A DNA stretch of 64,000 nt, from positions 62,001 through 126,000 of the forward strand of contig NZ_VMNI01000007.1 of assembly GCF_007625205.1 (NCBI RefSeq), read 5' to 3'. Every line of letters starts with the position of its first letter. The first letter of the stretch is position 1. The translations under genes were made by a program, and so were the position numbers. The notes under the pieces were generated by a model. The model had not been told where the DNA came from. It saw only the letters and a program-made list of their open reading frames with translations, and made no database searches. Of this stretch, positions 8,787 to 17,467 are shown in pieces. This DNA comes from Denitromonas ohlonensis. Its GTDB lineage: Bacteria; Pseudomonadota; Gammaproteobacteria; Burkholderiales; Rhodocyclaceae.

Positions 8787-10466
8787 ATGGGGACGTTTCT
8801 CGGATTGGGTCTTGTCGGGCTGATTGTTGCGGCCGCGGGTGTTGCGATATCACTGGCCGCAGGTGCGCCCATGGGCGCAACACTGATTGCGGGGCACGGC
8901 GTGCTTGGTCTGGCCTTGGCGGGCATCCTGGCCGGTTTGCTCAAAGCGCGTTTTCTGGCGCCGCTCGATGCGCTGCAAGCGGCGTTTGCGCGGATGTACC
9001 GCGATGGTGACCTGTCTCAGCGGGTGCAACTTGGCGGTGGTCCGGTGGGCGCTTGTGCCGAACGCTTCAACGAGCTCATTGGCAGCTTTCAGGGCATTGT
9101 CGGCAAGGTGATCTTTGATGCCGATTGCGTGGCAGAAGCAGCGGACAAATTGTCGGCCCATGCCGGGAAGGTGGCGGAAGGTTCTCGCACTCAGCGCATT
9201 GAGTCTGAAAGCATGGTGCATTCCATCGAAGAGATGACCGCCGGCGTCAATGCTGTCGCGGAGCACGCCGGTCAGACCGCGCAGAACGCGCAGCAGGCGC
9301 GCGAATTGTCGCTCGAAGGCGGGCGCATCGTGTCCGAGGCATCCAACGAGATCGAGCGGATCGCCAAGTCGGTTGAGCAATCGGCACAGGTGATTGCGGC
9401 CCTGGGCGAGCGTTCGGAAGCGATCAGCGGCATCGTCAAGGTGATCCGTGAGATTGCCGATCAGACCAATCTGCTGGCGCTGAACGCGGCCATCGAAGCG
9501 GCACGCGCCGGTGAGCAGGGCCGAGGCTTTGCGGTGGTGGCCGACGAGGTGCGCAAGCTGGCCGAGCGGACATCGACGGCAACAACCGAAATCAGCGCCA
9601 TGATCGAAGCGATCCAGGTCGAGACGCGTACCGCCATCGGATCCATCAAGGCCGGTAGCGACCAGGCGCGGTCGGGCGCCGAGCTGGCCCGTCAGGCGGC
9701 CGATTCGCTCGACAAGATCAACCGGGGTGCGACCGAGACCATGGAGAAAATTGACGCCATCGCGGTCGCGATCAGCCAGCAGAGTCGGGTCGCGGACGGC
9801 GTGGTCTCCAACGTGCGCGAAATCATGGTCATGGTGGAGCGAAACACCGAGGGCGCTTCGGCGACCTTGGGCGAAGCGCAACGGCTTGAAAGTCTGGCCG
9901 TCAATCTGCATGACATCAGCAAGGTATTCCGGCTGGGGGCGACGGGTGAGGCTGCCATGAAGGTTCATGCGCAAATGCCAGACCTGGCCAAAGCCGCAGC
10001 GGCAAAAGTGGCTGCGGCGTTTGAGCAGGCGGTGAGCAACAAGCGGATCACGGCCGAGGCGCTGTTTGATCGCAAGTACGACCCGATCCCGAATACCAAG
10101 CCGCAGAAATTCAGTTCGCGCTATGACAAGTTGGCGGATGAGATCCTGCCGGCGATTCAGGAGCCGATGCTCAAGGACAATCTACAGGTCGCTTACGCCA
10201 TCAGCATCGACAACAAAGCCTACGTGCCGACACATAACAAGGTGTTCTCGCAGCCGCTGACGGGGGACTACGAGAAGGACTTCGTCGGCAACCGGACCAA
10301 GCGTGTGTTTGACGACCCAGTGGGACGCCAGTGCGGTGCGCATGAGCTTGAATTCCTGATCCAGACCTATCGCCGCGACACCGGTGAAATCTTCCATGAC
10401 GTGTCGGCGCCGGTGTACGTGAATGGAAAGCACTGGGGCGGATTCCGGGTCGGATATCGCGCCTAA
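8787..10466 (+). CDS. Methyl-accepting chemotaxis protein with C-terminal sensor-like domain
   Basis: A 559-residue transducer with unusual order. Two closely spaced membrane segments sit at the N-terminus (about 4-27 and 31-54) with almost no periplasmic part, then a HAMP-like stretch and a signalling domain whose tip reads [20 protein letters not shown] (near 229-249). The signalling region ends near 400 and is followed by about 150 residues (from [17 protein letters not shown] to [11 protein letters not shown]) that look like a globular ligand domain, possibly PAS/Cache-like, and necessarily cytoplasmic. I have seen similar tails on other proteobacterial MCPs but cannot name the Pfam family with certainty. 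The ATG follows GGAGGAAAAGG. It starts the second chemotaxis unit, ahead of two cheV genes. Confidence 0.9.
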   Translation: MGTFLGLGLVGLIVAAAGVAISLAAGAPMGATLIAGHGVLGLALAGILAGLLKARFLAPLDALQAAFARMYRDGDLSQRVQLGGGPVGACAERFNELIGSFQGIVGKVIFDADCVAEAADKLSAHAGKVAEGSRTQRIESESMVHSIEEMTAGVNAVAEHAGQTAQNAQQARELSLEGGRIVSEASNEIERIAKSVEQSAQVIAALGERSEAISGIVKVIREIADQTNLLALNAAIEAARAGEQGRGFAVVADEVRKLAERTSTATTEISAMIEAIQVETRTAIGSIKAGSDQARSGAELARQAADSLDKINRGATETMEKIDAIAVAISQQSRVADGVVSNVREIMVMVERNTEGASATLGEAQRLESLAVNLHDISKVFRLGATGEAAMKVHAQMPDLAKAAAAKVAAAFEQAVSNKRITAEALFDRKYDPIPNTKPQKFSSRYDKLADEILPAIQEPMLKDNLQVAYAISIDNKAYVPTHNKVFSQPLTGDYEKDFVGNRTKRVFDDPVGRQCGAHELEFLIQTYRRDTGEIFHDVSAPVYVNGKHWGGFRVGYRA

Positions 10467-10557
10467 AGGTCTATCGGCTACGTGCCGTTAGTAGTAGCAG
10501 AGATTGCCAAGAGGATGCCTGGCCACTGAGTTGGTAACGCATCAACGGAGAAACAAG

Positions 10558-11526
10558 ATGTCGGATTTGCTCAAGAATATCGATGCGCGTACCCGCCTGG
10601 CAGGTACCAATAAGCTGGAGATCCTGCTGTTTTCGCTCGGGACGGATTCGCGCACCGGACGCCGCGAGACATTTGGCATCAATGTTTTCAAGGTGCGTGA
10701 AGTCATGCGCACGCCGAACATTACGGCTGCGCCCGAAATGCCAAGCTCGGTCGAAGGCATGGTCAGTCTGCGCGGCACCCTGGTGCCGGTGGTCGATCTG
10801 GCCAAGTACGCCGGAATCGGCCTGGAGTCGCAGCGCGAAATCATGATCGTGACCGAATACAACGGCCACACTCAGGGTTTTCTGGTCGAAGCGGTCGACA
10901 CCATCCTGCGTCTGGACTGGTCGCAGATGCGCGTACCACCGCAGATGCTGGCGGCCAAGCTGGGCGGGCTGGTGACGGCGGTCACCGAACTGCCCAACGG
11001 CGAACTGGTGATGATGCTCGATGTCGAGAAGGTGCTGTCGGAGACCTCCGGTTACGACGATGACCACTTGTTCAAGGGCATCGAGCCGATCGGCAATCCG
11101 GAAGCGACGGTGTTGTACGCCGATGATTCGTCCGTGGCACGCAATCAGATCGCTCGCACGCTTGAAGTCCTGGGCGTGAAGGGGATTGTGGCGGTGAATG
11201 GTCGTATGGCCTGGGACGAGCTGCAAAAGATCGCCATCGTCGCGGACAGTACGGGCCGCAAGGTCAAGGATCTGGTGGGTGTGGTGCTGACCGACATCGA
11301 GATGCCGGAAATGGATGGCTACATCCTGACCAAGAAAATCAAGTCCGACCCCCGCTTTGAAGGGCTACCGGTGCTGATGCACTCCTCCTTGTCGGGGATG
11401 TCGAACCAGCAGCTCGGCATGTCGGTCGGGGTCGATGAATACGTCCCCAAGTTCGAACCCCAGCGCCTGTCGTCGACGTTGCGACGCTTGCTGAACAAAG
11501 GCGAATCGGACGCTGCGGCGGCCTGA
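10558..11526 (+). CDS. cheV: CheV coupling protein (CheW-receiver fusion), first copy
   Basis: A coupler with a phosphorylatable domain, thought to tune array activity. It has 323 residues from the ATG at 10558, chosen because GGAGAAAC lies just before it. The N-terminal CheW domain (about 15-165) includes FGINVFKVREVM and LRGTLVPVVDLAK. The receiver domain (about 180-315) has LYADDSSVARNQ and the acceptor Asp in VVLTDIEMPEMDGY. An 'SRTGRR' insertion in the first strand pair of the CheW domain distinguishes it from the next gene. It is separated from the MCP by 91 bases and from the second cheV by 15, so the two are co-transcribed. Confidence 0.94.
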   Translation: MSDLLKNIDARTRLAGTNKLEILLFSLGTDSRTGRRETFGINVFKVREVMRTPNITAAPEMPSSVEGMVSLRGTLVPVVDLAKYAGIGLESQREIMIVTEYNGHTQGFLVEAVDTILRLDWSQMRVPPQMLAAKLGGLVTAVTELPNGELVMMLDVEKVLSETSGYDDDHLFKGIEPIGNPEATVLYADDSSVARNQIARTLEVLGVKGIVAVNGRMAWDELQKIAIVADSTGRKVKDLVGVVLTDIEMPEMDGYILTKKIKSDPRFEGLPVLMHSSLSGMSNQQLGMSVGVDEYVPKFEPQRLSSTLRRLLNKGESDAAAA

Positions 11527-11541
11527 GCGAGGATCACGCAC

Positions 11542-12519
11542 ATGAGCAAAGTGCAAGCAAAAACCAAGAGCGACGCCTACGCGGTGGCAGAGAAGAATCT
11601 GCTCGACGCGGTGGATGCACGTACCACCCTGGCCGGCTCCAACCGGATGGAGATTCTGCTTTTCTCCCTCGGGACGGGCGAGACCTTCGGCATCAACGTG
11701 TTCAAGGTGCGCGAGGTGTCCAAGGCGCCTTTCGTCACCAAGGCGCCGAACATGCCCAAGGGCGTCGAAGGTCTCATCTCGTTGCGCGGCAACGTCATTC
11801 CGGTGCTGGCCCTGGCCAAGGTGCTTGAGCTGACCCAGCCGGGCGATCCGCTCGGTGGCTCGATGATGGTGACCGAGTACAGCAAGCGCACGCTCGGTTT
11901 CCTGGTCGATGAAGTCGATCGCATCATCCGTGTGGATTGGGACAAGGTGCGCACGCCCGAGAACGTGTCGAGCGGGGTGAATAGTTTCATTACCGCGATC
12001 ACCGAATTGCCCGATGGCACGCTGGTGTCGATTCTCGATGTCGAAACCATCTTGGCCAACACTTTCGGCGAAGCGATCATTGGCAATATCGAGCCGCTTA
12101 ATGCCGAACACGATGTGAATATTTTCTTTGTCGATGACTCCGCCGTAGCGCGCAAGAAGATCGCTGAAGTCCTCGACAAACTCGATGTCAAGCACAAGCA
12201 CGCCCAGAACGGACTCGAAGCCTGGACCCGTCTCGAAGGCATGGCCAAACACGCGCATGCCTGTGGCCGGCCGCTGATCGACGAAGTGGATCTGATCCTG
12301 GTCGATGCCGAAATGCCCGAAATGGACGGCTATGTGCTGACGCGCAACATCAAGGCCGATATTCGCTTTGAAGGCATTCCCGTGGTGATGCATTCATCGC
12401 TGTCGTCCGAGGCCAACCGGGCCATGGGCAAACGTGTGGGTGTTGACGCCTACGTCGCAAAATTTGATGCAGACAATCTCGCGGACACGCTGCGTCCGCT
12501 GCTGATGCGCAACCGCTAA
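11542..12519 (+). CDS. cheV: CheV coupling protein (CheW-receiver fusion), second copy
   Basis: A tandem paralogue of the preceding gene, 325 residues. CheW domain: ILLFSLGTGETFGINVFKV and LRGNVIPVLALAK. Receiver domain: FFVDDSAVARKKIAEVL, and the acceptor Asp in ILVDAEMPEMDGYVL. Both copies retain the acidic pair and the acceptor, so neither looks degenerate. Tandem CheV pairs may serve different receptors or different adaptation roles; which does what cannot be read from the sequence. cheY follows after 33 bases. Confidence 0.94.
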   Translation: MSKVQAKTKSDAYAVAEKNLLDAVDARTTLAGSNRMEILLFSLGTGETFGINVFKVREVSKAPFVTKAPNMPKGVEGLISLRGNVIPVLALAKVLELTQPGDPLGGSMMVTEYSKRTLGFLVDEVDRIIRVDWDKVRTPENVSSGVNSFITAITELPDGTLVSILDVETILANTFGEAIIGNIEPLNAEHDVNIFFVDDSAVARKKIAEVLDKLDVKHKHAQNGLEAWTRLEGMAKHAHACGRPLIDEVDLILVDAEMPEMDGYVLTRNIKADIRFEGIPVVMHSSLSSEANRAMGKRVGVDAYVAKFDADNLADTLRPLLMRNR

Positions 12520-12552
12520 GCCGTATCAGGCACAAGCAATACTCCGGAGAAA

Positions 12553-12957
12553 ATGATGGCGGATCCCAACATGAAGTTCCTCGTTGTCGATGATTTTTCG
12601 ACCATGCGCCGAATCGTGCGCAACCTCCTCAAAGAGCTCGGCTACACCAACGTGGACGAAGCTGAAGACGGCGTTGCCGCGCTTCAGAAGCTTTCCAGCG
12701 GCGGTTTTGAGTTTGTGGTCACCGACTGGAACATGCCCAATATGGATGGGCTGACCCTGCTGCAGACCATTCGCCAGACGCCGCAATTCAAGGATTTGCC
12801 GGTGCTGATGATTACCGCCGAGGCCAAGAAGGAAAACATTATCGCCGCGGCCCAGGCCGGCGCCAGCGGCTATATCGTCAAGCCCTTCACGGCTGCCACG
12901 ATGGCTGAAAAACTCGAGAAGATCTTCGAGCGTATGGGGAAAAAGGCGGCCGCTTGA
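12553..12957 (+). CDS. cheY: Chemotaxis response regulator CheY
   Basis: Phospho-CheY binds the flagellar switch (FliM/FliN) and changes rotation. It is a 134-residue stand-alone receiver. Motifs: [16 protein letters not shown], acceptor Asp in [11 protein letters not shown], Thr in [12 protein letters not shown], and Lys in GYIVKPFT. The WNMPNMDG and FSTMRRI signatures are those of true flagellar CheY. CGGAGAAA precedes tandem ATGs at 12553 and 12556; either may be used. cheZ follows after 28 bases. Confidence 0.97.
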   Translation: MMADPNMKFLVVDDFSTMRRIVRNLLKELGYTNVDEAEDGVAALQKLSSGGFEFVVTDWNMPNMDGLTLLQTIRQTPQFKDLPVLMITAEAKKENIIAAAQAGASGYIVKPFTAATMAEKLEKIFERMGKKAAA

Positions 12958-12985
12958 GCGCCGTTGGACAACAGGAGGCTCAAGC

Positions 12986-13879
12986 ATGTCTAAGAAATTG
13001 AAGTTCGATGAAACCGGTGACTCCGACGATCTGCAGGCGCTGTTCGACAGCATTGCCGCGGTTCCGGAAAAGCCGAAGCTCGAAGTGATCTCTCAAGCGG
13101 TGGTGGACGACGGCAGCGATTCAGATGACCTGCAGGCCTTGTTCGATGCGGTGGCGGAGGATTTTGCCGCCGCCCCGGAGGCCGCGCCCGAGCCGGAACC
13201 GGAGCCCCCGCTTCAGACAGCGCCAGCATCTGCTGCCGCGCCAATGTCGGGTGTGCCGGGCGATGATCACAGCTGCGAAGTGGTTTACAAGCGTCTCGGC
13301 CAGATGACCCGAAAGGTGCATGACTCATTGCGTGAGCTGGGCTACGACCAGCACTTGCAATCGGCGGCCGAGGCCATGCCGGATGCCCGCGAGCGGCTGA
13401 ACTACATCGCGCAAATGACCGAGCAGGCGGCCAGCAAGGTGCTCAATGCCACCGATATCGCCAAGCCGATGCAAGACCGGATCGAAAGCGGCGCGATCGG
13501 CCTCAAGACGCAGTGGGACAAGCTCTTTGCCAATCAGCTGTCGCCCGATGAATTCAAAGCCCTGGCCGCGCAGACGCGGGACTTCCTCGGCAAGACGGTG
13601 GATGACAGTCGTGCCACCAATGCCCAACTGACCGAAATCATGATGGCCCAGGACTTCCAGGACCTGACCGGTCAGGTCATCAAAAAAGTCGTCGCGATGG
13701 CGCAGCAGCTGGAAAAGCAGTTGCTCGACGTACTCATCGAAACGGCACCCAATGACAAGAAACCCGTCCGCAAAGAGGACGGCCTCATGAACGGCCCGGT
13801 GATCAGCGCCGAAGGCCGTGACGATGTGGTGTCCAGCCAGGAGCAGGTCGACGATCTGCTCGAGAGCCTGGGATTCTGA
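12986..13879 (+). CDS. cheZ: CheY-phosphate phosphatase CheZ with extended N-terminus
   Basis: Dephosphorylates CheY-P. It has 297 residues, longer than the 214 of Escherichia coli CheZ because of an N-terminal extension of about 90 residues. The catalytic helix reads MMAQDFQDLTGQVIKKV, placing the Asp and Gln that enter the CheY active site at Asp226 and Gln230. The C-terminal peptide QVDDLLESLGF is the classical CheY-P tether. The extension carries two near-identical copies of SDDLQALFD (13-21 and 46-54), which resemble both this tether and the CheY-binding peptide of FliM. A Pro/Glu-rich linker joins extension and core. AGGAGG precedes the ATG. Confidence 0.95.
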   Translation: MSKKLKFDETGDSDDLQALFDSIAAVPEKPKLEVISQAVVDDGSDSDDLQALFDAVAEDFAAAPEAAPEPEPEPPLQTAPASAAAPMSGVPGDDHSCEVVYKRLGQMTRKVHDSLRELGYDQHLQSAAEAMPDARERLNYIAQMTEQAASKVLNATDIAKPMQDRIESGAIGLKTQWDKLFANQLSPDEFKALAAQTRDFLGKTVDDSRATNAQLTEIMMAQDFQDLTGQVIKKVVAMAQQLEKQLLDVLIETAPNDKKPVRKEDGLMNGPVISAEGRDDVVSSQEQVDDLLESLGF

Positions 13880-13943
13880 CGATACGGCGTGACCGGCGCC
13901 AGTGGCCCGGTCACGTATCAGCAACACAGTGGAGTGAGCCAAA

Positions 13944-15818
13944 ATGAGCGATTTCGGTGGAATGGAAGACCTGCTGCAGGACTTTCTCCTCGAGGCCGGG
14001 GATCTGTTGTCCGATGTCGACAACAAACTGGTTGACCTGGAGCGGGCACCCGACGATCGCAGCATGCTCAACGAGATTTTCCGCGGCTTTCACACCATCA
14101 AGGGCGGCGCCGGCTTTCTGAACGCCACCGAGCTGGTGACCTTGTGCCATTTGACGGAAAACCTCTTCGACAAGCTGCGAAACGGTGAGCTGCGCGTGAC
14201 GGCTGAATCGATGGACGTCATCCTCTCGGCCACCGGCGCTGTGCGTGACATGTTTGGCTCGCTGGAAAGCGCCACCCAGCCGCGCGCTGCGGACCCCGCC
14301 CTGATCGACAGCCTCAAGCGCGCGATTGCCGGCGAACTCGGCAAGGCCGAGGCGCCCGCCGCGGCGCCGGCCGCCGCCGCACCCGTACCCGCTGGCGCCG
14401 AGCCCGATTGGGCCAAACTGCACCAGGCAGTGACGGGCGTGCCCGCCGTTGCCGCCGTCAGCGCGCCGGTTGAAGTCAAACCCGTCGTGGCGGAAAAACC
14501 TGAAGAAATCATCAAGGCCGCCATCGGGCGTCGTGCCACCGACAAGCCGGGCTACTCCGGCCCCACCGGCCGGCGCGACAGCGAAAAGCAGCGCGATAAC
14601 TCGATCCGTGTTGATACCACCCGTCTGGATCAGGTGCTCAACCTGTCCGGCGAAATCGGGCTGACCAAGAACCGGCTCAACGCATTGCGTAGCCAGATTC
14701 TGAACGGTGACGACGACCCGGAAACCATGCACGCGCTGGATGTAGCGGTGAGTCAGCTTGACCTGCTGGTGTCCGATCTGCAGAACGCGGTCATGAAGAC
14801 GCGCATGCAGCCGATCGGCCGACTGTTCCAGAAGTACCCTCGCATCGCCCGCGATCTGGCCCGCAACCTGGGTAAGGATGTGGAGCTGGTGCTGGCCGGC
14901 GAAGACACCGAAATCGACAAGACCATGATCGAAGATCTGTCCGATCCGATCATTCACTTGATCCGCAATGCGGTCGACCACGGTGTCGAAGGCAAGGCTG
15001 AGCGTCTGGCCAATGGCAAGGGTGAAAAATCCATCCTGCGTCTCGAAGCGCGTCAGGAGGGCGACCACATCATCATCCTCGTCGCCGACGACGGCCGCGG
15101 CATGAACGCCGAAAATCTGCGCGCCTCGGCGGTGTCCAAAGGTCTCATCACCGATGAAGAAGCCAACACCATGGACGAGCGCCAGAGCTACAACCTGGTG
15201 TTCCTGCCCGGTTTCTCGACCGCCGGCGTGGTCTCCGACGTCTCCGGCCGTGGCGTCGGCATGGACGTGGTGCGCACCAATATCCAGAAGCTCAACGGCC
15301 AGATCGACATCAAATCGGTCGCCGGGCAGGGCACCAGCTTTGTCATCAGTCTCCCGCTGACGCTGGCCATCTTGCCGGTCTTGCTGGTGCGTCTCGGCGA
15401 TCAGCCGCTGGCCGTGCCGCTGTCGATGGTCCGCGAGATCCTGCCGATCACGCCCGATGAGGTTCAGGAGGTCGGCGGTCGCGCCACCATGGTCGTGCGG
15501 GGTGAAGTCCTGCCCATCGTGCCGCTGGCCAATCTGCTCGGCTGGCCGCAGGACACCCAGCCGGAGTACGGCGTGCTCATGCAGACCGCAGAGCAGAGTT
15601 TCATCCTGGCGATCGACAGCTTCGCCGGGCGCGAAGACGCGGTGATCAAATCGCTCGACGACTTCCGCCCCAAAGGCGTGGCGGGTGTCACCACGCTGTC
15701 GAATGGTCAGATCGTTTTGATTCTCGACATGAAAGAGCTGCTCGGTGTTGGCGAGCGTCATGGGGTGTCGCGTGCGGTGCTGATTCAGCACTCGAAAAAG
15801 AAGCTGCTCGCCGCCTGA
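13944..15818 (+). CDS. cheA: Chemotaxis histidine kinase CheA, second (complete) copy
   Basis: A complete 624-residue kinase. It has a P1 phosphotransfer domain with His50 in GFHTIKGGAGF. There is no recognisable P2; an Ala/Pro-rich linker (about 130-200) joins P1 directly to P3 (IRVDTTRLDQVLNLSGEIG). The ATPase has N box HLIRNAVDHGVE, DDGRGMN and SGRGVGMDVV, and a CheW-like C-terminus contains PLSMVREILPI. Lack of P2 suggests that CheY is phosphorylated without a dedicated docking domain, or is supplied by another interaction. GTGGAGTGAG precedes the ATG. It is last in the unit before a terminator. Having cheY and cheZ immediately upstream makes it the likely flagellar CheA. Confidence 0.96.
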   Translation: MSDFGGMEDLLQDFLLEAGDLLSDVDNKLVDLERAPDDRSMLNEIFRGFHTIKGGAGFLNATELVTLCHLTENLFDKLRNGELRVTAESMDVILSATGAVRDMFGSLESATQPRAADPALIDSLKRAIAGELGKAEAPAAAPAAAAPVPAGAEPDWAKLHQAVTGVPAVAAVSAPVEVKPVVAEKPEEIIKAAIGRRATDKPGYSGPTGRRDSEKQRDNSIRVDTTRLDQVLNLSGEIGLTKNRLNALRSQILNGDDDPETMHALDVAVSQLDLLVSDLQNAVMKTRMQPIGRLFQKYPRIARDLARNLGKDVELVLAGEDTEIDKTMIEDLSDPIIHLIRNAVDHGVEGKAERLANGKGEKSILRLEARQEGDHIIILVADDGRGMNAENLRASAVSKGLITDEEANTMDERQSYNLVFLPGFSTAGVVSDVSGRGVGMDVVRTNIQKLNGQIDIKSVAGQGTSFVISLPLTLAILPVLLVRLGDQPLAVPLSMVREILPITPDEVQEVGGRATMVVRGEVLPIVPLANLLGWPQDTQPEYGVLMQTAEQSFILAIDSFAGREDAVIKSLDDFRPKGVAGVTTLSNGQIVLILDMKELLGVGERHGVSRAVLIQHSKKKLLAA

Positions 15819-15838
15819 TCTGCACCCGCTTCAAGACC

Positions 15839-15873
15839 AACCCAAGCGTGCTTTGGCCGCTTGGGTTTTTTCT
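15839..15873 (+). terminator. Terminator after second cheA
   Basis: A perfect 10-bp stem (AACCCAAGCG / CGCTTGGGTT) with a 9-nt loop, then TTTTCTTTT. It ends the chemotaxis cluster, 21 bases past the stop. Confidence 0.92.
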
Positions 15874-15955
15874 TTTCGTGACATCCTCGCCTTGCCGCGA
15901 CGAGAGTCCCGCCGTAGGATCGGACGCATGCACGAGCCGATGGAGGCGGGTGAGC

Positions 15956-16297
15956 GTGGCAGATTTCGATTTCGATGCCTGGAGCAATCTGGCCAGACGC
16001 AGCCCGGCGGCGTACTTTCGCGCGCGTGAGCGGGCGATCGACCGCATGATTGCATCGCACCCCCCCGCGGAGGCTGACCGCCTGCGCGAATTCCAGTCGC
16101 AGATCGACAGTGTCCGCGCCCTCGCGGGTTCACCGATCAAGGCCACCCGCGAGCTGGTCGGCATGATCGAAGATCGTCTCGAGGCCATGCGCTCGCGCGT
16201 GCGAGCCCTCCACCGGAACACCGACGAGCTCGAGGCACTGCGCCAGCGCTTGCTCTTGCCGCCACCCGACGGGTCTGATTCGGATCACCCCGGCTGA
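15956..16297 (+). CDS. DUF3135-like small protein
   Basis: A 113-residue protein read from a GTG at 15956, which has GGAGG nine bases upstream; the frame is open further 5' but that part overlaps the terminator. It begins ADFDFDAWSNLARRSPAAYF and is then a helical, Arg/Glu-rich protein. The pattern fits DUF3135, short proteobacterial proteins of unknown function. There is no signal peptide or membrane segment. It is last before repeat copy B. No function can be assigned. Confidence 0.7.
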   Translation: MADFDFDAWSNLARRSPAAYFRARERAIDRMIASHPPAEADRLREFQSQIDSVRALAGSPIKATRELVGMIEDRLEAMRSRVRALHRNTDELEALRQRLLLPPPDGSDSDHPG

Positions 16298-16503
16298 GCG
16301 TGGACTTTCGTTAATGCGATAGCGGCGGTTGCGTCAGGCGGCCGTGTGGGCTCGACTAATTTCACACGCCCCTCTCGGTGTCTCTCCTGAGCGCCACCGC
16401 GTTCTCCGGCAAGCGCAACGACGCTTGTCCCCGATGCGGCGCGATTGTGATGATGTGATCGGTTGTCGGTCGCAGCCTCGATGACGTCCACGCATTCCAC
16501 ATG

Positions 16504-16659
16504 GAAGCCGTAGCTGGACACGCCCGAGTGTGCGCCTGGCGGGCAATCGGGCGCGTCGCGCGATCACCTACCGGGTGATCGGTCTCGAAGCCGAAAAGCT
16601 TCGCATGTTCAACACCTTGCTCATGGGCGCAAGCGGTCAACTGCGCTTTGCAGGTTCAA
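16504..16659 (-). repeat. Dispersed repeat, copy B (inverted relative to 1859-2091)
   Basis: Reverse complement matches copy A on both sides of the latter's extra segment. A short frame at 16605-16685 on the plus strand (MFNTLLMGASGQLRF) has a counterpart in copy A, but start signals are poor. This copy lies in a 672-base gap (16298-16969). To its left (16298-16503) I see only weak open frames on the minus strand with no homologue I recognise; to its right lie the TRAP promoter and leader. Confidence 0.8.
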
Positions 16660-16804
16660 GCAACCGACTCGGCCGGGCCGCGTGATCGGCGGATCTGCGG
16701 TCGCGGGGATGATGGCGTGACGCCGTGTGAGTTCAATCGGCCGCGAAATTCTCGTTGGGCGTCGATGTATAACAAAACCGCATGCGATCGGCTTGATAAA
16801 TGAT

Positions 16805-16832
16805 TTGAGATTATGCCCTGCTTTCCCATAAT
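16805..16832 (+). promoter_or_regulatory. Candidate promoter of the TRAP operon
   Basis: TTGAGA, a 16-base spacer, then CATAAT (5 of 6 to the -10 consensus), in a locally AT-richer stretch about 140 bases upstream of the first permease gene. Confidence 0.5.
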
Positions 16833-16833
16833 G

Positions 16834-16868
16834 GAATCCAGTGCCAACAAGAGCACTTCAATGGATTC
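16834..16868. promoter_or_regulatory. Dyad just downstream of the TRAP promoter
   Basis: GAATCCA-GTGC (16834-16844) pairs with GCAC (16853-16856) and TGGATTC (16862-16868), with a 5-base bulge. It lies next to the -10 element, so it may be an operator or the start of the leader RNA. Confidence 0.4.
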
Positions 16869-16886
16869 AGACAGGGAGGCGACAAG

Positions 16887-16973
16887 ATGATTCAGCGCAG
16901 GCGGCAAGGCCATTCGGCGACTTGCACCAAGACTTGGGTTGCGGCTGGCATGTCCGGCCCGAGGGCGAGATGA
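16887..16973 (+). CDS. Possible 28-codon leader peptide upstream of TRAP small permease
   Basis: The ATG at 16887 has an excellent ribosome site (AGGGAGG, 7 bases away), much better than that of the permease gene. The frame ends in TGA at 16971-16973, overlapping the permease ATG as ATGA. The peptide (MIQRRRQGHSATC...) is basic and resembles nothing known to me. It may be a translational coupling device or an attenuation leader; it may also be chance. Confidence 0.35.
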   Translation: MIQRRRQGHSATCTKTWVAAGMSGPRAR

Positions 16974-17467
16974 TGGATCGCCTGTTCAAGATCGTTCTCA
17001 CCGGACTCCTGTTGATTGTCGCCTTCTTTCAGGCAGTGCAGGTGGTGACGCGTTACGTGCTCGAGATCCCGATGATGGGACTCGAAGAAATGCTGATCTA
17101 CCCGACCCTGTGGCTGTACGTCCTCGGCTCGGTCAATGCCTCGCGTGAAGACTCCCAGATTCGCGCCAATGTCCTCGACGTCTTCCTCAAGACGCAGCGC
17201 GCCCGGCTCAAACTGGCCGTTACTGCCGAGGTGATCAGCCTGGGCATCGTCGCCTGGTTGACCTGGTGGGGCTGGGACTTCTTCCGCTATTCGCTCCGGG
17301 TCTGGAAGGAAAGCCCGACGCTCTATGTGCCGACCTTCTATTCCGACTGCGCGGTGTTCATCGGCCTGCTGTTGATGACGCTCTGGACCGTGAAGTCCTT
17401 GATCAAGCACGTGCGCGTGCTCGCCGCTCATAACCCTTCTCTCGATGCCGAGGTGAACAATGGTTGA
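16970..17467 (+). CDS. dctQ: TRAP transporter small permease (DctQ family)
   Basis: Small membrane subunit of a tripartite ATP-independent periplasmic transporter, which uses an ion gradient and an extracytoplasmic binding protein. It has about 165 residues and four predicted membrane segments: KIVLTGLLLIVAFFQAVQVV, a second around LIYPTLWLYVLGS, a third at EVISLGIVAWLTWW, and a fourth at CAVFIGLLLMTLWTV. Tandem ATGs at 16970 and 16973 are both possible. It overlaps the large permease by 8 bases. The symbol is family-level only; the substrate is not a proven C4-dicarboxylate. Confidence 0.88.
   Translation: MMDRLFKIVLTGLLLIVAFFQAVQVVTRYVLEIPMMGLEEMLIYPTLWLYVLGSVNASREDSQIRANVLDVFLKTQRARLKLAVTAEVISLGIVAWLTWWGWDFFRYSLRVWKESPTLYVPTFYSDCAVFIGLLLMTLWTVKSLIKHVRVLAAHNPSLDAEVNNG

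Noticed and set aside
13911-15791. A 626-codon minus-strand frame opposite the second cheA
   Set aside because: Antisense to a complete CheA with all motifs; composition is Gly/His/Gln/Asp biased with no family resemblance.
16285-16521. A small minus-strand gene left of repeat copy B
   Set aside because: It starts inside the repeat, has no ribosome site and no recognisable homologue.
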